Assembly (NCBI GenBank): GCA_035696365.1
Contig: DASRQS010000062.1
Span: 1 to 64,000, forward strand
Origin: JALYLC01 sp035696365
GTDB lineage: Bacteria; Actinomycetota; Thermoleophilia; Gaiellales; JALYLC01
Direction: 5' to 3'
DNA length: 64,000 nt
This document shows, piece by piece, positions 49,214-57,654 of this stretch (within the stretch, counting starts at the first letter, position 1; each line of letters opens with the position of its first letter). Under the pieces are notes generated by a model. It ran no database searches. It was not told the DNA's origin and was given only the letters and a program-made list of their open reading frames with translations. A program made the position numbers and the translations under genes.

Positions 49214-50821
49214 GTGGGCCGCCTGACGAGTCATCTGGACCCGCGCAGCGAGACCTACCAGCGCGGCGCGGAGCGCATGCGCGCGCTCTCCGGCCAGCTG
49301 CGGGAGCGGCTGGCCGCGGCGCGCACGGGCGGCGGTCCGGCGGCGCTCGAACGTCATCGCGGGCGCGGCAAGCTGCCGGTGCGCGAGCGCATCGACCTCC
49401 TGCTCGACCCTGACACCGCGTGGCTGGAGCTCTCCCCGCTCGCGGCCTTCGGGCTGTACGAGGACGAGGCGCCCGGCGCGGGAATCGTCACGGGCATCGG
49501 CACCGTGCACGGGCGCGAATGCGTGATCGTCGCCAACGACGCCAGCGTGAAGGGCGGTGCGTACTACCCGCTCACGGTCAAGAAGCACCTGCGCGCGCAG
49601 GAGATCGCACTCGAGAACCGCCTCCCGTGCATCTACCTGGTCGACTCGGGCGGGGCCTATCTCCCTCTGCAGGCCGAGGTGTTCCCAGACCGCGACCACT
49701 TCGGTCGCATCTTCTACAACCAGGCCCGCATGTCGGCCGAGGGCATCCCCCAGCTCGCGGCCGTGATGGGCTCCTGCACGGCCGGTGGCGCGTACGTGCC
49801 CGCGATGTGCGACCAGAGCGTGATCGTCCAGGGCACGGGGACGATCTTCCTCGCCGGTCCGCCGCTGGTGAAGGCCGCGACGGGCGAGGAGGTGACCGCC
49901 GAGGAACTCGGCGGCGCCGACGTGCACGCGCGCATCTCGGGCGTCGCCGATGCATTGGCGAGCTCGGACGAGCACGCGCTCGCCTTGCTGCGGGAGGCGG
50001 TGGCAGGGCTCGGGCGGCCCGGGCCGCCCTCGCTCGTGCCGCTCGCGCCCGAGGAGCCGGTGGCGGATCCCGAGGAGCTCGCCGGCGTGATCCCGGCGGA
50101 CGAGCGCACGCCCTTCGACGTGCGCGAGGTGATCGCGCGACTGGTGGACGGCTCGCGCTTCGCCGAGTTCAAGCCGCTCTACGGCGACACGCTGGTGTGC
50201 GGATTCGCGCACATCTGGGGCTATCCCGTCGCGATCGTCGCCAACAACGGCATCCTCTTCTCGGAGTCGGCGCTCAAGGGGTCGCATTTCGTGCAGCTCG
50301 CCTGTCAGCGCCGCATCCCGCTCGTCTTCCTGCAGAACATCACCGGCTTCATGGTCGGCAAGGCCTACGAGCACGGGGGCATCGCGAAGGACGGCGCCAA
50401 GCTCGTGATGGCCGTCGCCTGTGCCCAGGTGCCGAAGCTGACGGTCGTCATCGGCGGCTCCTACGGCGCCGGCAATTACGGCATGTGCGGCCGCGCCTTC
50501 GGTCCGCGCCTGCTGTTCATGTGGCCCAACGCGCGCATCGCCGTGATGGGGCCGCGACAGGCGGCCGAGACGCTCCTGACGGTCCGGCTCGACGCCCTGC
50601 GCGCGCGTGGCGAGGAGCTGGACGAGGCGGCGCGCGAGGCGTTCACCCGCCCGATCGTCGAGCGCTACGAGGCGGAGAGCGACGCCAGCTACTCCAGCGC
50701 CCGCCTGTGGGACGACGGCGTGATCGATCCGCGCGACACACGGCGCGTGCTGGCCCTCGGCCTGGCCGCCGCGGCGCGGGCGCCCATCCCCGAGCCGCGC
50801 TTCGGCGTCTTCCGCATGTGA
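49214..50821 (+). CDS. Acyl-CoA (3-methylcrotonyl-CoA) carboxylase, carboxyltransferase subunit
   Basis: 535 residues with the two crotonase-like halves of biotin-dependent carboxyltransferases. The N-terminal half has GRGKLPVRERIDLLLD, VANDASVKGGAYYPLTVKKHLRAQEIA, LVDSGGAYLPLQ and MGSCTAGGAYVPAM. The C-terminal half has LQNITGFMVGKAYEHGGIAKDGAKL, GGSYGAGNYGMCGRAF and FMWPNARIAVMG. These segments, especially the YLPLQAEVFPD and GFMVGK versions, match the methylcrotonyl-CoA/geranyl-CoA type. With the hydratase and biotin subunit that follow, this is a leucine degradation (liu) module. Confidence 0.92.
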   Translation: MGRLTSHLDPRSETYQRGAERMRALSGQLRERLAAARTGGGPAALERHRGRGKLPVRERIDLLLDPDTAWLELSPLAAFGLYEDEAPGAGIVTGIGTVHGRECVIVANDASVKGGAYYPLTVKKHLRAQEIALENRLPCIYLVDSGGAYLPLQAEVFPDRDHFGRIFYNQARMSAEGIPQLAAVMGSCTAGGAYVPAMCDQSVIVQGTGTIFLAGPPLVKAATGEEVTAEELGGADVHARISGVADALASSDEHALALLREAVAGLGRPGPPSLVPLAPEEPVADPEELAGVIPADERTPFDVREVIARLVDGSRFAEFKPLYGDTLVCGFAHIWGYPVAIVANNGILFSESALKGSHFVQLACQRRIPLVFLQNITGFMVGKAYEHGGIAKDGAKLVMAVACAQVPKLTVVIGGSYGAGNYGMCGRAFGPRLLFMWPNARIAVMGPRQAAETLLTVRLDALRARGEELDEAAREAFTRPIVERYEAESDASYSSARLWDDGVIDPRDTRRVLALGLAAAARAPIPEPRFGVFRM

Positions 50822-51591
50822 GCGGGCTCACGGTCGAGCGCGCAGGCGAGGTCGCACGGGTCTGGCTCGACCGGCCTGAGCGGCGCAACGCCTTCGATGC
50901 CGCTCTGATCGAGGCCGTGCTTGAGACCTTCGCCTCGTTCGCGGCCGACGACGCCCTGCGAGCCGTGGTGGTCGCGGGACGCGGCCCTGCGTTCTGCGCC
51001 GGCGGCGATCTCGAGTGGATGCGTGCGTCGGGCGAGCTCGGCTACGAGCGCAACCTGGCCGACGCCGAGCGTGCCGCGGCCATGTTCGCGGCCGTCGACA
51101 GCTGCCGCGTGCCCGTGATCGCGCGGGTGCACGGCGCGGCCCTGGGCGGCGGCACCGGCCTCGCCTGCTGCTGCGACGTCGTGCTGGCGCGGGAGGATGC
51201 GCGCTTCGGCTTCACCGAGGTGCGGCTCGGCCTGATCCCGGCCACCATCGCGCCGTTCGCGCTCGCCCGCATCGGCCGCTCGCAGGCGCGTGCGCTCTTC
51301 CTCACGGGTGAGCTGTTCGGCGCGGAGCATGCGCGGGCGATCGGCATCGCGCACGAAGTGCATGCCGACGACGAGGCCCTCGACGTAGCGGTGGAGCGGA
51401 CGCTGGCGAGCGTGCTGCGCGGCGGGCCGGCCGCCGTGCGTGCCGCCAAGGCGCTGATCGCTGACCTACGCGACGGCGACCCGGCGCCTCAGTCGGCGCA
51501 CGCGGCCGAGGCCCTGGCGGCGCGGCGCGCATCGGAGGAGGGACGCGAGGGCATCGCCGCCTTCCTCGAGCGCAGGAGCCCCGACTGGTGA
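50818..51591 (+). CDS. Enoyl-CoA hydratase family, probable methylglutaconyl-CoA hydratase
   Basis: 257 residues of the crotonase fold: FCAGGDLEWMRASG (oxyanion hole), VHGAALGGGTGLACCCDVVLA, and FGFTEVRLGLIPATIAPFALARIG. The last has Glu at the first catalytic position and the IPAT variant seen in methylglutaconyl-CoA hydratases rather than the PGWGGTQ of short-chain hydratases. The GTG overlaps the stop of the carboxyltransferase (GTGA). Its position between the two carboxylase subunits matches liuB-liuC-liuD order. Confidence 0.88.
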   Translation: MSGLTVERAGEVARVWLDRPERRNAFDAALIEAVLETFASFAADDALRAVVVAGRGPAFCAGGDLEWMRASGELGYERNLADAERAAAMFAAVDSCRVPVIARVHGAALGGGTGLACCCDVVLAREDARFGFTEVRLGLIPATIAPFALARIGRSQARALFLTGELFGAEHARAIGIAHEVHADDEALDVAVERTLASVLRGGPAAVRAAKALIADLRDGDPAPQSAHAAEALAARRASEEGREGIAAFLERRSPDW

Positions 51592-53375
51592 GCCCTCGGC
51601 TGGACTGCGTCGCGATCGCCTGCCGCGGCGAGATCGCCGTGCGGGTCATTCGTGCCTGCCAGGAGCTCGATCTGCGCAGCCTCGCGCTGGTCGCCCCCGA
51701 CGACCGGGGAGGCATCGCCGAGCGCGAGGCCGACTCGGCGGTGGAGGTGTCCTCGTACCTCGACGCACCCACGCTCGCGCTGACCGCCGCCGCCGGGGGC
51801 GCCAATGCGCTCCACCCCGGGTACGGCTTCCTCTCGGAATCGCCGGAGCTGGCGGAGGCCTGCCGCGCCGCCGGCCTCGTGTTCGTCGGTGCTTCGGCCG
51901 ATGCGCTGGCCACGCTCGGCCGCAAGGACGCCGCGCGCGGCCTGGCTCAGCGCGCCGGCGTGCCGGTCGTGCCGGGAGGCGCCGACGCCGACGAGGTCGG
52001 CTATCCCCTCCTGGTCAAGGCTCGCGCCGGCGGCGGTGGACGCGGCATGCGCGTCGTGCGGGAGGCCTCCGGCCTGGCGACTGCCGTCGAGGCGGCCGCG
52101 CGCGAGGCCGAGGCCGCCTTCGGCGACCGCGGTCTGGTCTACGAGCGCTACATCGAGGGCGCCCGCCACGTCGAGGTGCAGATCCTGCGCGACATGCACG
52201 GCAACGGGCTGCACCTGGGGGAACGCGACTGCTCCGTGCAGCGGCGGCACCAGAAGGTGGTCGAGGAGGCCCCGGCCCCGGGGGTCGAAAGCGAGCTGCG
52301 CGGCGAGCTCGGCGCGGCCGCGCTGCGGCTGGCCGAGGCAGTCGGCTACGTGGGAGCCGGGACGGCCGAGTTCCTGCTTGCGCCCGACGGCAGCTGGTAC
52401 TTCCTCGAGATGAATGCGCGCATCCAGGTGGAGCACCCCGTGACCGAGCTCGTGACGAGCGTCGACATCGTGCGGCGCCAGCTCGAGATCGCCTCGGGCG
52501 GCGCGCTCGAGCTGCGGCAGGGCGATGTGCTCCTGCGCGGTCACGCCATGGAGGCCCGCATCTACGCCGAGGACGCCGACCACGGCTTCCTGCCCACCTC
52601 CGGGAGCGTGCTGGCGGTGCGCTGGCCGCGCGGGCCGGGGATTCGCGTAGATGCCGGCGTCGACGGCGGCGACGTGGTCGGGACGCACTACGACGGCCTG
52701 CTCGCCAAGCTGTGCGTGCACGGCGAGACGCGCGAGCGTGCGCTCGCACGGCTGCGCGCGGCCCTCGACGATGTGGTGGTGCTCGGGCTGACCACCAACC
52801 TGCCGCTCCTACGGGCCGTCGCCGCGCACCGGGATTTCGCGCGCGGCGGCCTCGACACGGGCTGGCTCGAGCGTATCTGGCAGCCGGAGGGAAGCGACGG
52901 CCCGAACCCCGAGGCGCGCGCGGCAGCCGACGCCTATGCGGCGAACGAGCACGGCGCGAGCCCCTGGCAGGGCCGCTGGCGCGCCGGGGCGGCGGAGGTC
53001 GAGCCGCCAGACACCCCGGTCGCCCGCGCTCCCGACGGCTCGCTGCACGTCTGGCTGGACGGGCGCGACATCCGCATCGAGCGCCCCGCGCTCGCGGAGC
53101 CAGAGGAGCACGCGCGCCGGCCCGCCGGCGCCGCGGCCGCCGGCATCGCCCACATCGTCGCTCCGATGCCGGGAGCGGTCCTGCGGCTCGAGGTCCGCCA
53201 GGGCGACGAGGTCGAGGAGCGCACGCCGCTGCTCGTGCTGGAGGCGATGAAGATGGAGCACCCGGTGCGGGCGCCCTTCGCGGGGCGCGTGGTGCGGATC
53301 GACTGCCGGGAGGGCCAGCAGGTGGCCGCGGGCGACGTCTTGGTGGAGCTGTCCGCGGGGGGCCCGGAGCTCTGA
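51588..53375 (+). CDS. Acyl-CoA (3-methylcrotonyl-CoA) carboxylase, biotin carboxylase/biotin carrier subunit
   Basis: 595 residues. Biotin carboxylase domain (about 1-445): CRGEIAVRVIRAC, HPGYGFLSES, ATP-grasp loop KARAGGGGRGMRVV, ERDCSVQRRHQKVVEEAP and EMNARIQVEHPVTE. The C-terminal biotin carrier domain (about 525-595) has the biotinylated Lys in LEAMKMEHPV. This is the MCC-alpha arrangement. The start overlaps the hydratase gene by 4 bases (GTGA). The gene is followed by a terminator-like repeat. Confidence 0.92.
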   Translation: MSPRLDCVAIACRGEIAVRVIRACQELDLRSLALVAPDDRGGIAEREADSAVEVSSYLDAPTLALTAAAGGANALHPGYGFLSESPELAEACRAAGLVFVGASADALATLGRKDAARGLAQRAGVPVVPGGADADEVGYPLLVKARAGGGGRGMRVVREASGLATAVEAAAREAEAAFGDRGLVYERYIEGARHVEVQILRDMHGNGLHLGERDCSVQRRHQKVVEEAPAPGVESELRGELGAAALRLAEAVGYVGAGTAEFLLAPDGSWYFLEMNARIQVEHPVTELVTSVDIVRRQLEIASGGALELRQGDVLLRGHAMEARIYAEDADHGFLPTSGSVLAVRWPRGPGIRVDAGVDGGDVVGTHYDGLLAKLCVHGETRERALARLRAALDDVVVLGLTTNLPLLRAVAAHRDFARGGLDTGWLERIWQPEGSDGPNPEARAAADAYAANEHGASPWQGRWRAGAAEVEPPDTPVARAPDGSLHVWLDGRDIRIERPALAEPEEHARRPAGAAAAGIAHIVAPMPGAVLRLEVRQGDEVEERTPLLVLEAMKMEHPVRAPFAGRVVRIDCREGQQVAAGDVLVELSAGGPEL

Positions 53376-53420
53376 CGGAATCAGCGTGCGCGACCTCCGA
53401 ACGCCAGGCTGATTCTGTTG
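53376..53420. terminator. Family B inverted repeat between convergent genes
   Basis: ACGGAATCAGC (53375-53385) pairs with GCTGATTCTGT (53408-53418), with one G-T wobble. It lies in the 51-base gap between convergent stops and closely resembles the repeat at 37.5 kb, so it is probably a bidirectional terminator. Confidence 0.65.
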
Positions 53421-53426
53421 GACTTC

Positions 53427-54635
53427 TCAGAGGCCCTCGGCGAAGCTGCCGTCGGCGATGACCTTCACGGTCCGGCCCTTGCCGTCGACGGCGTCGACGT
53501 CCATCTCGGGCGATCCGATCATCACGTCGAGGTGGATGACCGACGTGTTGACCGCCGGGGCACCGGGCGCACGGGTATCGCCGAAGCCCAGCCCGAAGGC
53601 GATGTGCGCGGCGGCGTTCTCGTCCAGCAGGGTCGTGAAATAGGGCCGCCCGGCCTCGCCGACACGCGAGCTGTCGTCGACCAGCGCCAGCTCCCCCAGC
53701 CGTCCCGCGCCGCGGTCGCGCGCGAGGTACGAGGCCAGGAACTCGCGGTCGTCGTCGCCCTCGGCCTCGATTCGGACGAGGCGGCCGCCGCGGAACTCGC
53801 CCGCGATGCCCTCGATGACGCGCCCGGCGATGGCGAGCGGGCGCGTGCAGCGGAACGGCCCGGAAGTCGCCCCCGGCGCAGGGCTCGTGAACACCTCCTC
53901 GGTGGGGATGTTCGGAGTGATGCGGTGCCCGCGCACGTCGTTGACGCCGCCGCGCCAGCTCGTGCCGGCGGGCAGCACGAGGCGGAGATCGGTCCCGGGG
54001 GCGCGCAGCCGCAATTCGCGCAGGTCGAGCTCCGTCAGCGCCCGGGCGCGCGAGGCCAGCCCCTCGGCGTGCAGGCGCCAGCCGTTCGGCGGGTCGTCCG
54101 CGCCGAGTCTGGCGAAGCGCATCAGGTCGTTGCCGAGGGTGGCGAGGCCCGCCTCGCACGTCAGCTCGGGATACACCTGCGCGGCCCAGGCCTGCGTCGG
54201 CCAGGCGACGACGGCGAAGCGCGCGTCCGCCTTGCCGATCGCGCGCCGGTACGGCGTCAGTCCCGGGCGGTCGACGACCTTGCGCACCGCCCGCGCCGGC
54301 GGCACGTCGGCCAGCACCTGCGGATCCTCGCTGCCCGCGATCCAGACGATGCCGGCGCCCTCGCGCACGAGCTCGCGCATGCGCGCGTCTTGCCAGGCGG
54401 GGCGCCAGTCGAGCGTGCCCTCCGGCGCCAGCATCGCGCGGGCGCGCGTGACGCGCGGGTCGTCCTCCAGTACGTCGACGAAGCGCGCGCCGGCCTTGTA
54501 GGCAGCCTCCGTCAGCGCGACCGCCAGCGGCCGCTGGATCGGCTCGGGATGCACCGCGAGCACGTCTCCCGGGCCGATCAGCAGCCCGTCGCGGACGATT
54601 GCCTCGGCGTAGCGTTCGAGCGAGCCCTCGTCCAC
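53427..54635 (-). CDS. M29 family aminopeptidase
   Basis: 402 residues related to thermophilic aminopeptidases (AmpS/PepS). Visible features: N-terminal ERYAEAIVRDGLLIGPGDVLAVHPEPIQRPLAVALTEAAYKAGA, the central NIPTEEVFTSPAPGATSG with metal-binding Glu, the ALVDDSSRVGEAGRPYFTTLLDENAAAHIAFG segment, and the C-terminal TSVIHLDVMIGSPEMDVD (metal-binding His and Asp). It removes N-terminal amino acids using a two-metal centre. The GTG at 54635 is chosen because the family starts here and the divergent gene begins within 35 bases. Confidence 0.9.
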   Translation of the reverse strand: MDEGSLERYAEAIVRDGLLIGPGDVLAVHPEPIQRPLAVALTEAAYKAGARFVDVLEDDPRVTRARAMLAPEGTLDWRPAWQDARMRELVREGAGIVWIAGSEDPQVLADVPPARAVRKVVDRPGLTPYRRAIGKADARFAVVAWPTQAWAAQVYPELTCEAGLATLGNDLMRFARLGADDPPNGWRLHAEGLASRARALTELDLRELRLRAPGTDLRLVLPAGTSWRGGVNDVRGHRITPNIPTEEVFTSPAPGATSGPFRCTRPLAIAGRVIEGIAGEFRGGRLVRIEAEGDDDREFLASYLARDRGAGRLGELALVDDSSRVGEAGRPYFTTLLDENAAAHIAFGLGFGDTRAPGAPAVNTSVIHLDVMIGSPEMDVDAVDGKGRTVKVIADGSFAEGL

Positions 54636-54669
54636 GCCGACATCGTACGCGGCCGGTATCGTGCGGGGA

Positions 54670-55806
54670 GTGGACCTCGACCTCTCGGATGAGCATCGCC
54701 TTTTCCGTGACACCGTCCGGGGGTTCGCCGAGGGGGTCGTCGGCCCCGTGGCCGAGGAACTGGACGCGCACGGCCGGTTTCCGCTGGCCGAGCTGCGCGA
54801 GGCTGCAGCCCTCGGCCTGCTCGGCGTGCCGGTGCCCGAGGCCGACGGCGGCGCCGGCGGCGACACGCTGGCCTACGCGCTCTGCATCGAGGAGCTCGCG
54901 CGCGTCGATTCCTCGTTCGCGATCACGGTCGCCGCGCACACCTCGCTCGGGACGATGCCGATCATGCTCTTCGGCGACGAGGCCCAGCGCGCCCAGTGGC
55001 TGCCATCGCTCGCCTCGGGCGAGCGGCTGGCGGCCTTCGGCCTGACCGAGCCCGAGGCCGGCTCCGATGCGGGCGCCACGCGCACCACCGCGCGGGCCGA
55101 GGACGGCGAGTGGGTGATCGACGGCTCCAAGATGTTCATCACGAACGCCGGCACGGAGATCAGCGGCTGCGTGACGATCACGGCGCGCACCGGGCCCGAG
55201 GAGATCTCGAACCTGATCGTGCCCAATGGCACGCCCGGCTACGGCGTCGGCCCGCCGCTCAAGAAGATGGGCTGGAAGTCCTCGGACACGCGCCCCCTCT
55301 CCTTTTCGGACTGCCGCGTGCCGAGCGACAACCTGCTCGGCCCCCGCGGCGAGGGGCTGCATCAGTTCTTGACCATCCTCGACGGCGGCCGGATCTCCGT
55401 GGCGGCGCTCGGGCTCGGCCTGGCGCAGGGCGCCTACGAGCTGGCCAGGGCCTACGCGCGCACCCGCCAGCAGTTCGGGCGCGCCATCGCCCGCTTCCAG
55501 GCCGTCCAGTTCAAGCTCGCGGACATGGCGACCGAGATCGCCGCCGGGCGTGCGCTCACCTACCACGCGGCCTGGCTCAAGGACCGCGGGCGCCCGTTCG
55601 CGCACGAGGCCTCGATGGCCAAGCTGTACACCGCCGAGCTGGCTTGCCGCGTGGCCGACGAGGCCGTGCAGATCCACGGCGGCTACGGCTACATGGACGA
55701 GTACGCCGTCTCGCGCTTCTACCGCGACGCCAAGATCCTGGAGATCGGCGAGGGCACGAACGAGATCCAGCGGCTCGTGATCGCCCGCGGACTGGGGCTC
55801 GAGTGA
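54670..55806 (+). CDS. Acyl-CoA dehydrogenase
   Basis: 378 residues. FAD-dependent alpha,beta-dehydrogenation of an acyl-CoA, passing electrons to ETF. Signatures: FGLTEPEAGSDAGATRTTA, GSKMFITNAGTEISG, GRISVAALGLGLAQGAYELARAYARTRQQFGR, and the C-terminal catalytic-Glu region AKILEIGEGTNEIQRLVIAR. The Glu in IGEGTNEIQ is the position used by short-, medium- and branched-short-chain enzymes, unlike isovaleryl-CoA dehydrogenase, which has the base elsewhere. Start is GTG 54670, or GTG 54661 in frame. Neither has a clear ribosome site, so a leaderless mRNA is possible. Confidence 0.93.
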   Translation: MDLDLSDEHRLFRDTVRGFAEGVVGPVAEELDAHGRFPLAELREAAALGLLGVPVPEADGGAGGDTLAYALCIEELARVDSSFAITVAAHTSLGTMPIMLFGDEAQRAQWLPSLASGERLAAFGLTEPEAGSDAGATRTTARAEDGEWVIDGSKMFITNAGTEISGCVTITARTGPEEISNLIVPNGTPGYGVGPPLKKMGWKSSDTRPLSFSDCRVPSDNLLGPRGEGLHQFLTILDGGRISVAALGLGLAQGAYELARAYARTRQQFGRAIARFQAVQFKLADMATEIAAGRALTYHAAWLKDRGRPFAHEASMAKLYTAELACRVADEAVQIHGGYGYMDEYAVSRFYRDAKILEIGEGTNEIQRLVIARGLGLE

Positions 55807-57146
55807 TCTTCGAGCAGATCGTCTGGCGCGACCTGGGCTGCGCCGCCTACCTCGTCGGCTGCCAGGACTCGGGCGAGGCCGTCGTCGTCGATCCGCCGCT
55901 CGACGTGCGCGAGGTGCTGGCGCTCTGCCGCCGCCACGGCGCCAAGCTGGTCGGCGTGATCGAGACGCACACGCATGCGGACCACGTCTCGGGCCACGGG
56001 GTGCTCGCGCAGCAGCACGGCTGCTGGATCGCGATCCACGAGGTCGCGAACGCCGTCTACGAGCACCGGCCGCTGCGCGACGGCGACCGCATCGAGGTCG
56101 GCAACATCGCGCTCGACATCTTCCACACGCCCGGTCACCGCCCGGAGCATTGCTGCATCGTCGTGTCCGACCGCACGCGCGCCGACGAGCCCTGGCTGGT
56201 GCTGTCGGGCGACGCGCTGTTCGTCGGCGATAGCGGGCGACCCGACCTGGCGGTCTCGGGCGATGAGGGCGCCAGCCTGCTCTACCACTCGCTGCACGAC
56301 CGGCTGGGCGGGCTCGACGGTGACGTCGAGTTGTTCCCCGGGCACGTGGCGGGCTCGCTCTGCGGGCGCGGCATGTCGGCCAAGGCCTCCTCCACGCTCG
56401 GCTTCGAGCGGCGCTTCAACCCGATGCTCGCCGAGATGACCGTGGAGCAATTCGTGAAGCTCGCAAATGACGGGCTCGCCCCCAAGCCGCCCACGATGGC
56501 GCGCATCGTCGAGCTCAACCGCGGGCCGCTGCTGGGCGTCGCGCCCGTCGCGCGCATCGTCGCGCTGCCCGCCGCGGACGCCCAGGTCCTCGACGTGCGC
56601 GACGGCGAGCATTTCGCCGACGGTCACATGGCGGGGTCGTTCAACGATTCCGTCGCGGCGCCCGGCTTCGGCAACCGCTGCGGATTCGCGCTCGATCCCG
56701 AGCGCGAAGTCGTGATCGTCGCGACCACGCACGAGGAGGCCGAGGACGCGGTGCGCAAGCTCGCGGCGGTCGGGTTCACGGAGCTCGCAGAGGTCGGCTT
56801 CGGCCTCGACTCCGCCCATGCGCTGCAGCGCTTCGAGCCGATCGGGCTCGAGGAGATGGGCAAGCTGGCCCTCAAGGGCGAATTGCAGGTCGTCGACGTG
56901 CGCGAGGCCTCCGAGCAGACCGAGCTCGCGGCGGGCGCGCTGACGGTGCCCTACCGACTACTCGCCGAGGCTGATCTCTCGTCGCTCGATCCCGAGCGCC
57001 CGACCGCGGTGGTGTGCCATACCGGCGCGCGCTCGCCGCTGGCCGCCTCGCTGCTCGCCCGGCGCGGATTCACGCACGTGCGACCGGTGCTGAGCGCGGG
57101 CATGGGCACCTGGCACGCGCCCGAGCCGGACCCGGCGCATGCCTGA
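55803..57146 (+). CDS. CstB-like persulfide dioxygenase-rhodanese fusion
   Basis: 447 residues. The N-terminal metallo-beta-lactamase domain has THTHADHVSGHG (His56, His58, Asp60, His61), TPGHRPEHC, GDALFVGDSGRPDL and FPGHVAGSLCGRGMSAK, as in persulfide dioxygenases. Next is a rhodanese-like domain (LDVRDGEHFADGHMAGS) whose active-site position reads ATTHEE without Cys, then a second rhodanese domain with an active Cys (VVCHTGARSPLAASLL). This dioxygenase, pseudo-rhodanese, rhodanese order is that of CstB. It detoxifies persulfides or sulfide. GTG start overlaps the dehydrogenase stop (GTGA). Confidence 0.88.
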   Translation: MIFEQIVWRDLGCAAYLVGCQDSGEAVVVDPPLDVREVLALCRRHGAKLVGVIETHTHADHVSGHGVLAQQHGCWIAIHEVANAVYEHRPLRDGDRIEVGNIALDIFHTPGHRPEHCCIVVSDRTRADEPWLVLSGDALFVGDSGRPDLAVSGDEGASLLYHSLHDRLGGLDGDVELFPGHVAGSLCGRGMSAKASSTLGFERRFNPMLAEMTVEQFVKLANDGLAPKPPTMARIVELNRGPLLGVAPVARIVALPAADAQVLDVRDGEHFADGHMAGSFNDSVAAPGFGNRCGFALDPEREVVIVATTHEEAEDAVRKLAAVGFTELAEVGFGLDSAHALQRFEPIGLEEMGKLALKGELQVVDVREASEQTELAAGALTVPYRLLAEADLSSLDPERPTAVVCHTGARSPLAASLLARRGFTHVRPVLSAGMGTWHAPEPDPAHA

Positions 57147-57645
57147 GGCGGAAGCCCCGGAGCGCGAGGAGCTGAGCTGGCAGGAGCTCGGCGACGGCAC
57201 CCGGGCGCTGGCCGAGATGGTGCACGCGAGCGGCTATGCGCCCGACGTGATCCTCGCGATCGCGCGCGGCGGGCTGCTGGTCGCGGGCGCGATGGGCTAC
57301 GCGCTCGGCGCCAAGAACGTCTTCACCGTCAACGTCGAGTTCTACACAGGCGAGGACGAGCGCCTCGAGCTGCCCATCCTGCTCCCGCCCGTGCCCGATC
57401 CCAGCGAGCTCGCCCAGCGCAAGGTGCTGATCTGCGACGACGTCGCCGACACGGGCGGCACGCTCGCGCTGGTGCAGCGTTTCTGCGAGCGGCACGTGGC
57501 CGAGGCACGCACCGCCGTGCTGTACGAGAAGCCGCGCTCGATCGTGCGCTGCGACTACGTCTGGCGCCGCACGGACCGCTGGATCACGTTCGCGTGGAGC
57601 GCACAGCCGCCGGTGGGCGCCGACGCCGCGGCGCACGCCGGCTAG
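57139..57645 (+). CDS. Phosphoribosyltransferase family protein
   Basis: 168 residues. The PRPP-binding loop ICDDVADTGGTLALV is clear, with the upstream DVILAIARGGLLVAGAMGYALG of hypoxanthine/xanthine-type enzymes. N-terminal REELSWQELGDGTRALAEMV. The substrate base cannot be inferred from sequence. Homologues beside metabolic genes are often annotated as hypoxanthine or xanthine-guanine phosphoribosyltransferase-like. It overlaps the CstB-like gene by 8 bases. Confidence 0.85.
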   Translation: MPEAEAPEREELSWQELGDGTRALAEMVHASGYAPDVILAIARGGLLVAGAMGYALGAKNVFTVNVEFYTGEDERLELPILLPPVPDPSELAQRKVLICDDVADTGGTLALVQRFCERHVAEARTAVLYEKPRSIVRCDYVWRRTDRWITFAWSAQPPVGADAAAHAG

Positions 57646-57654
57646 ACCGTTTCG

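Noticed and set aside
52015..55677. A 1220-codon minus-strand open frame across the carboxylase and dehydrogenase genes
   Set aside because: It is a GC-rich shadow frame (Arg/Ala/Pro-rich, no motifs) antisense to strongly supported genes.
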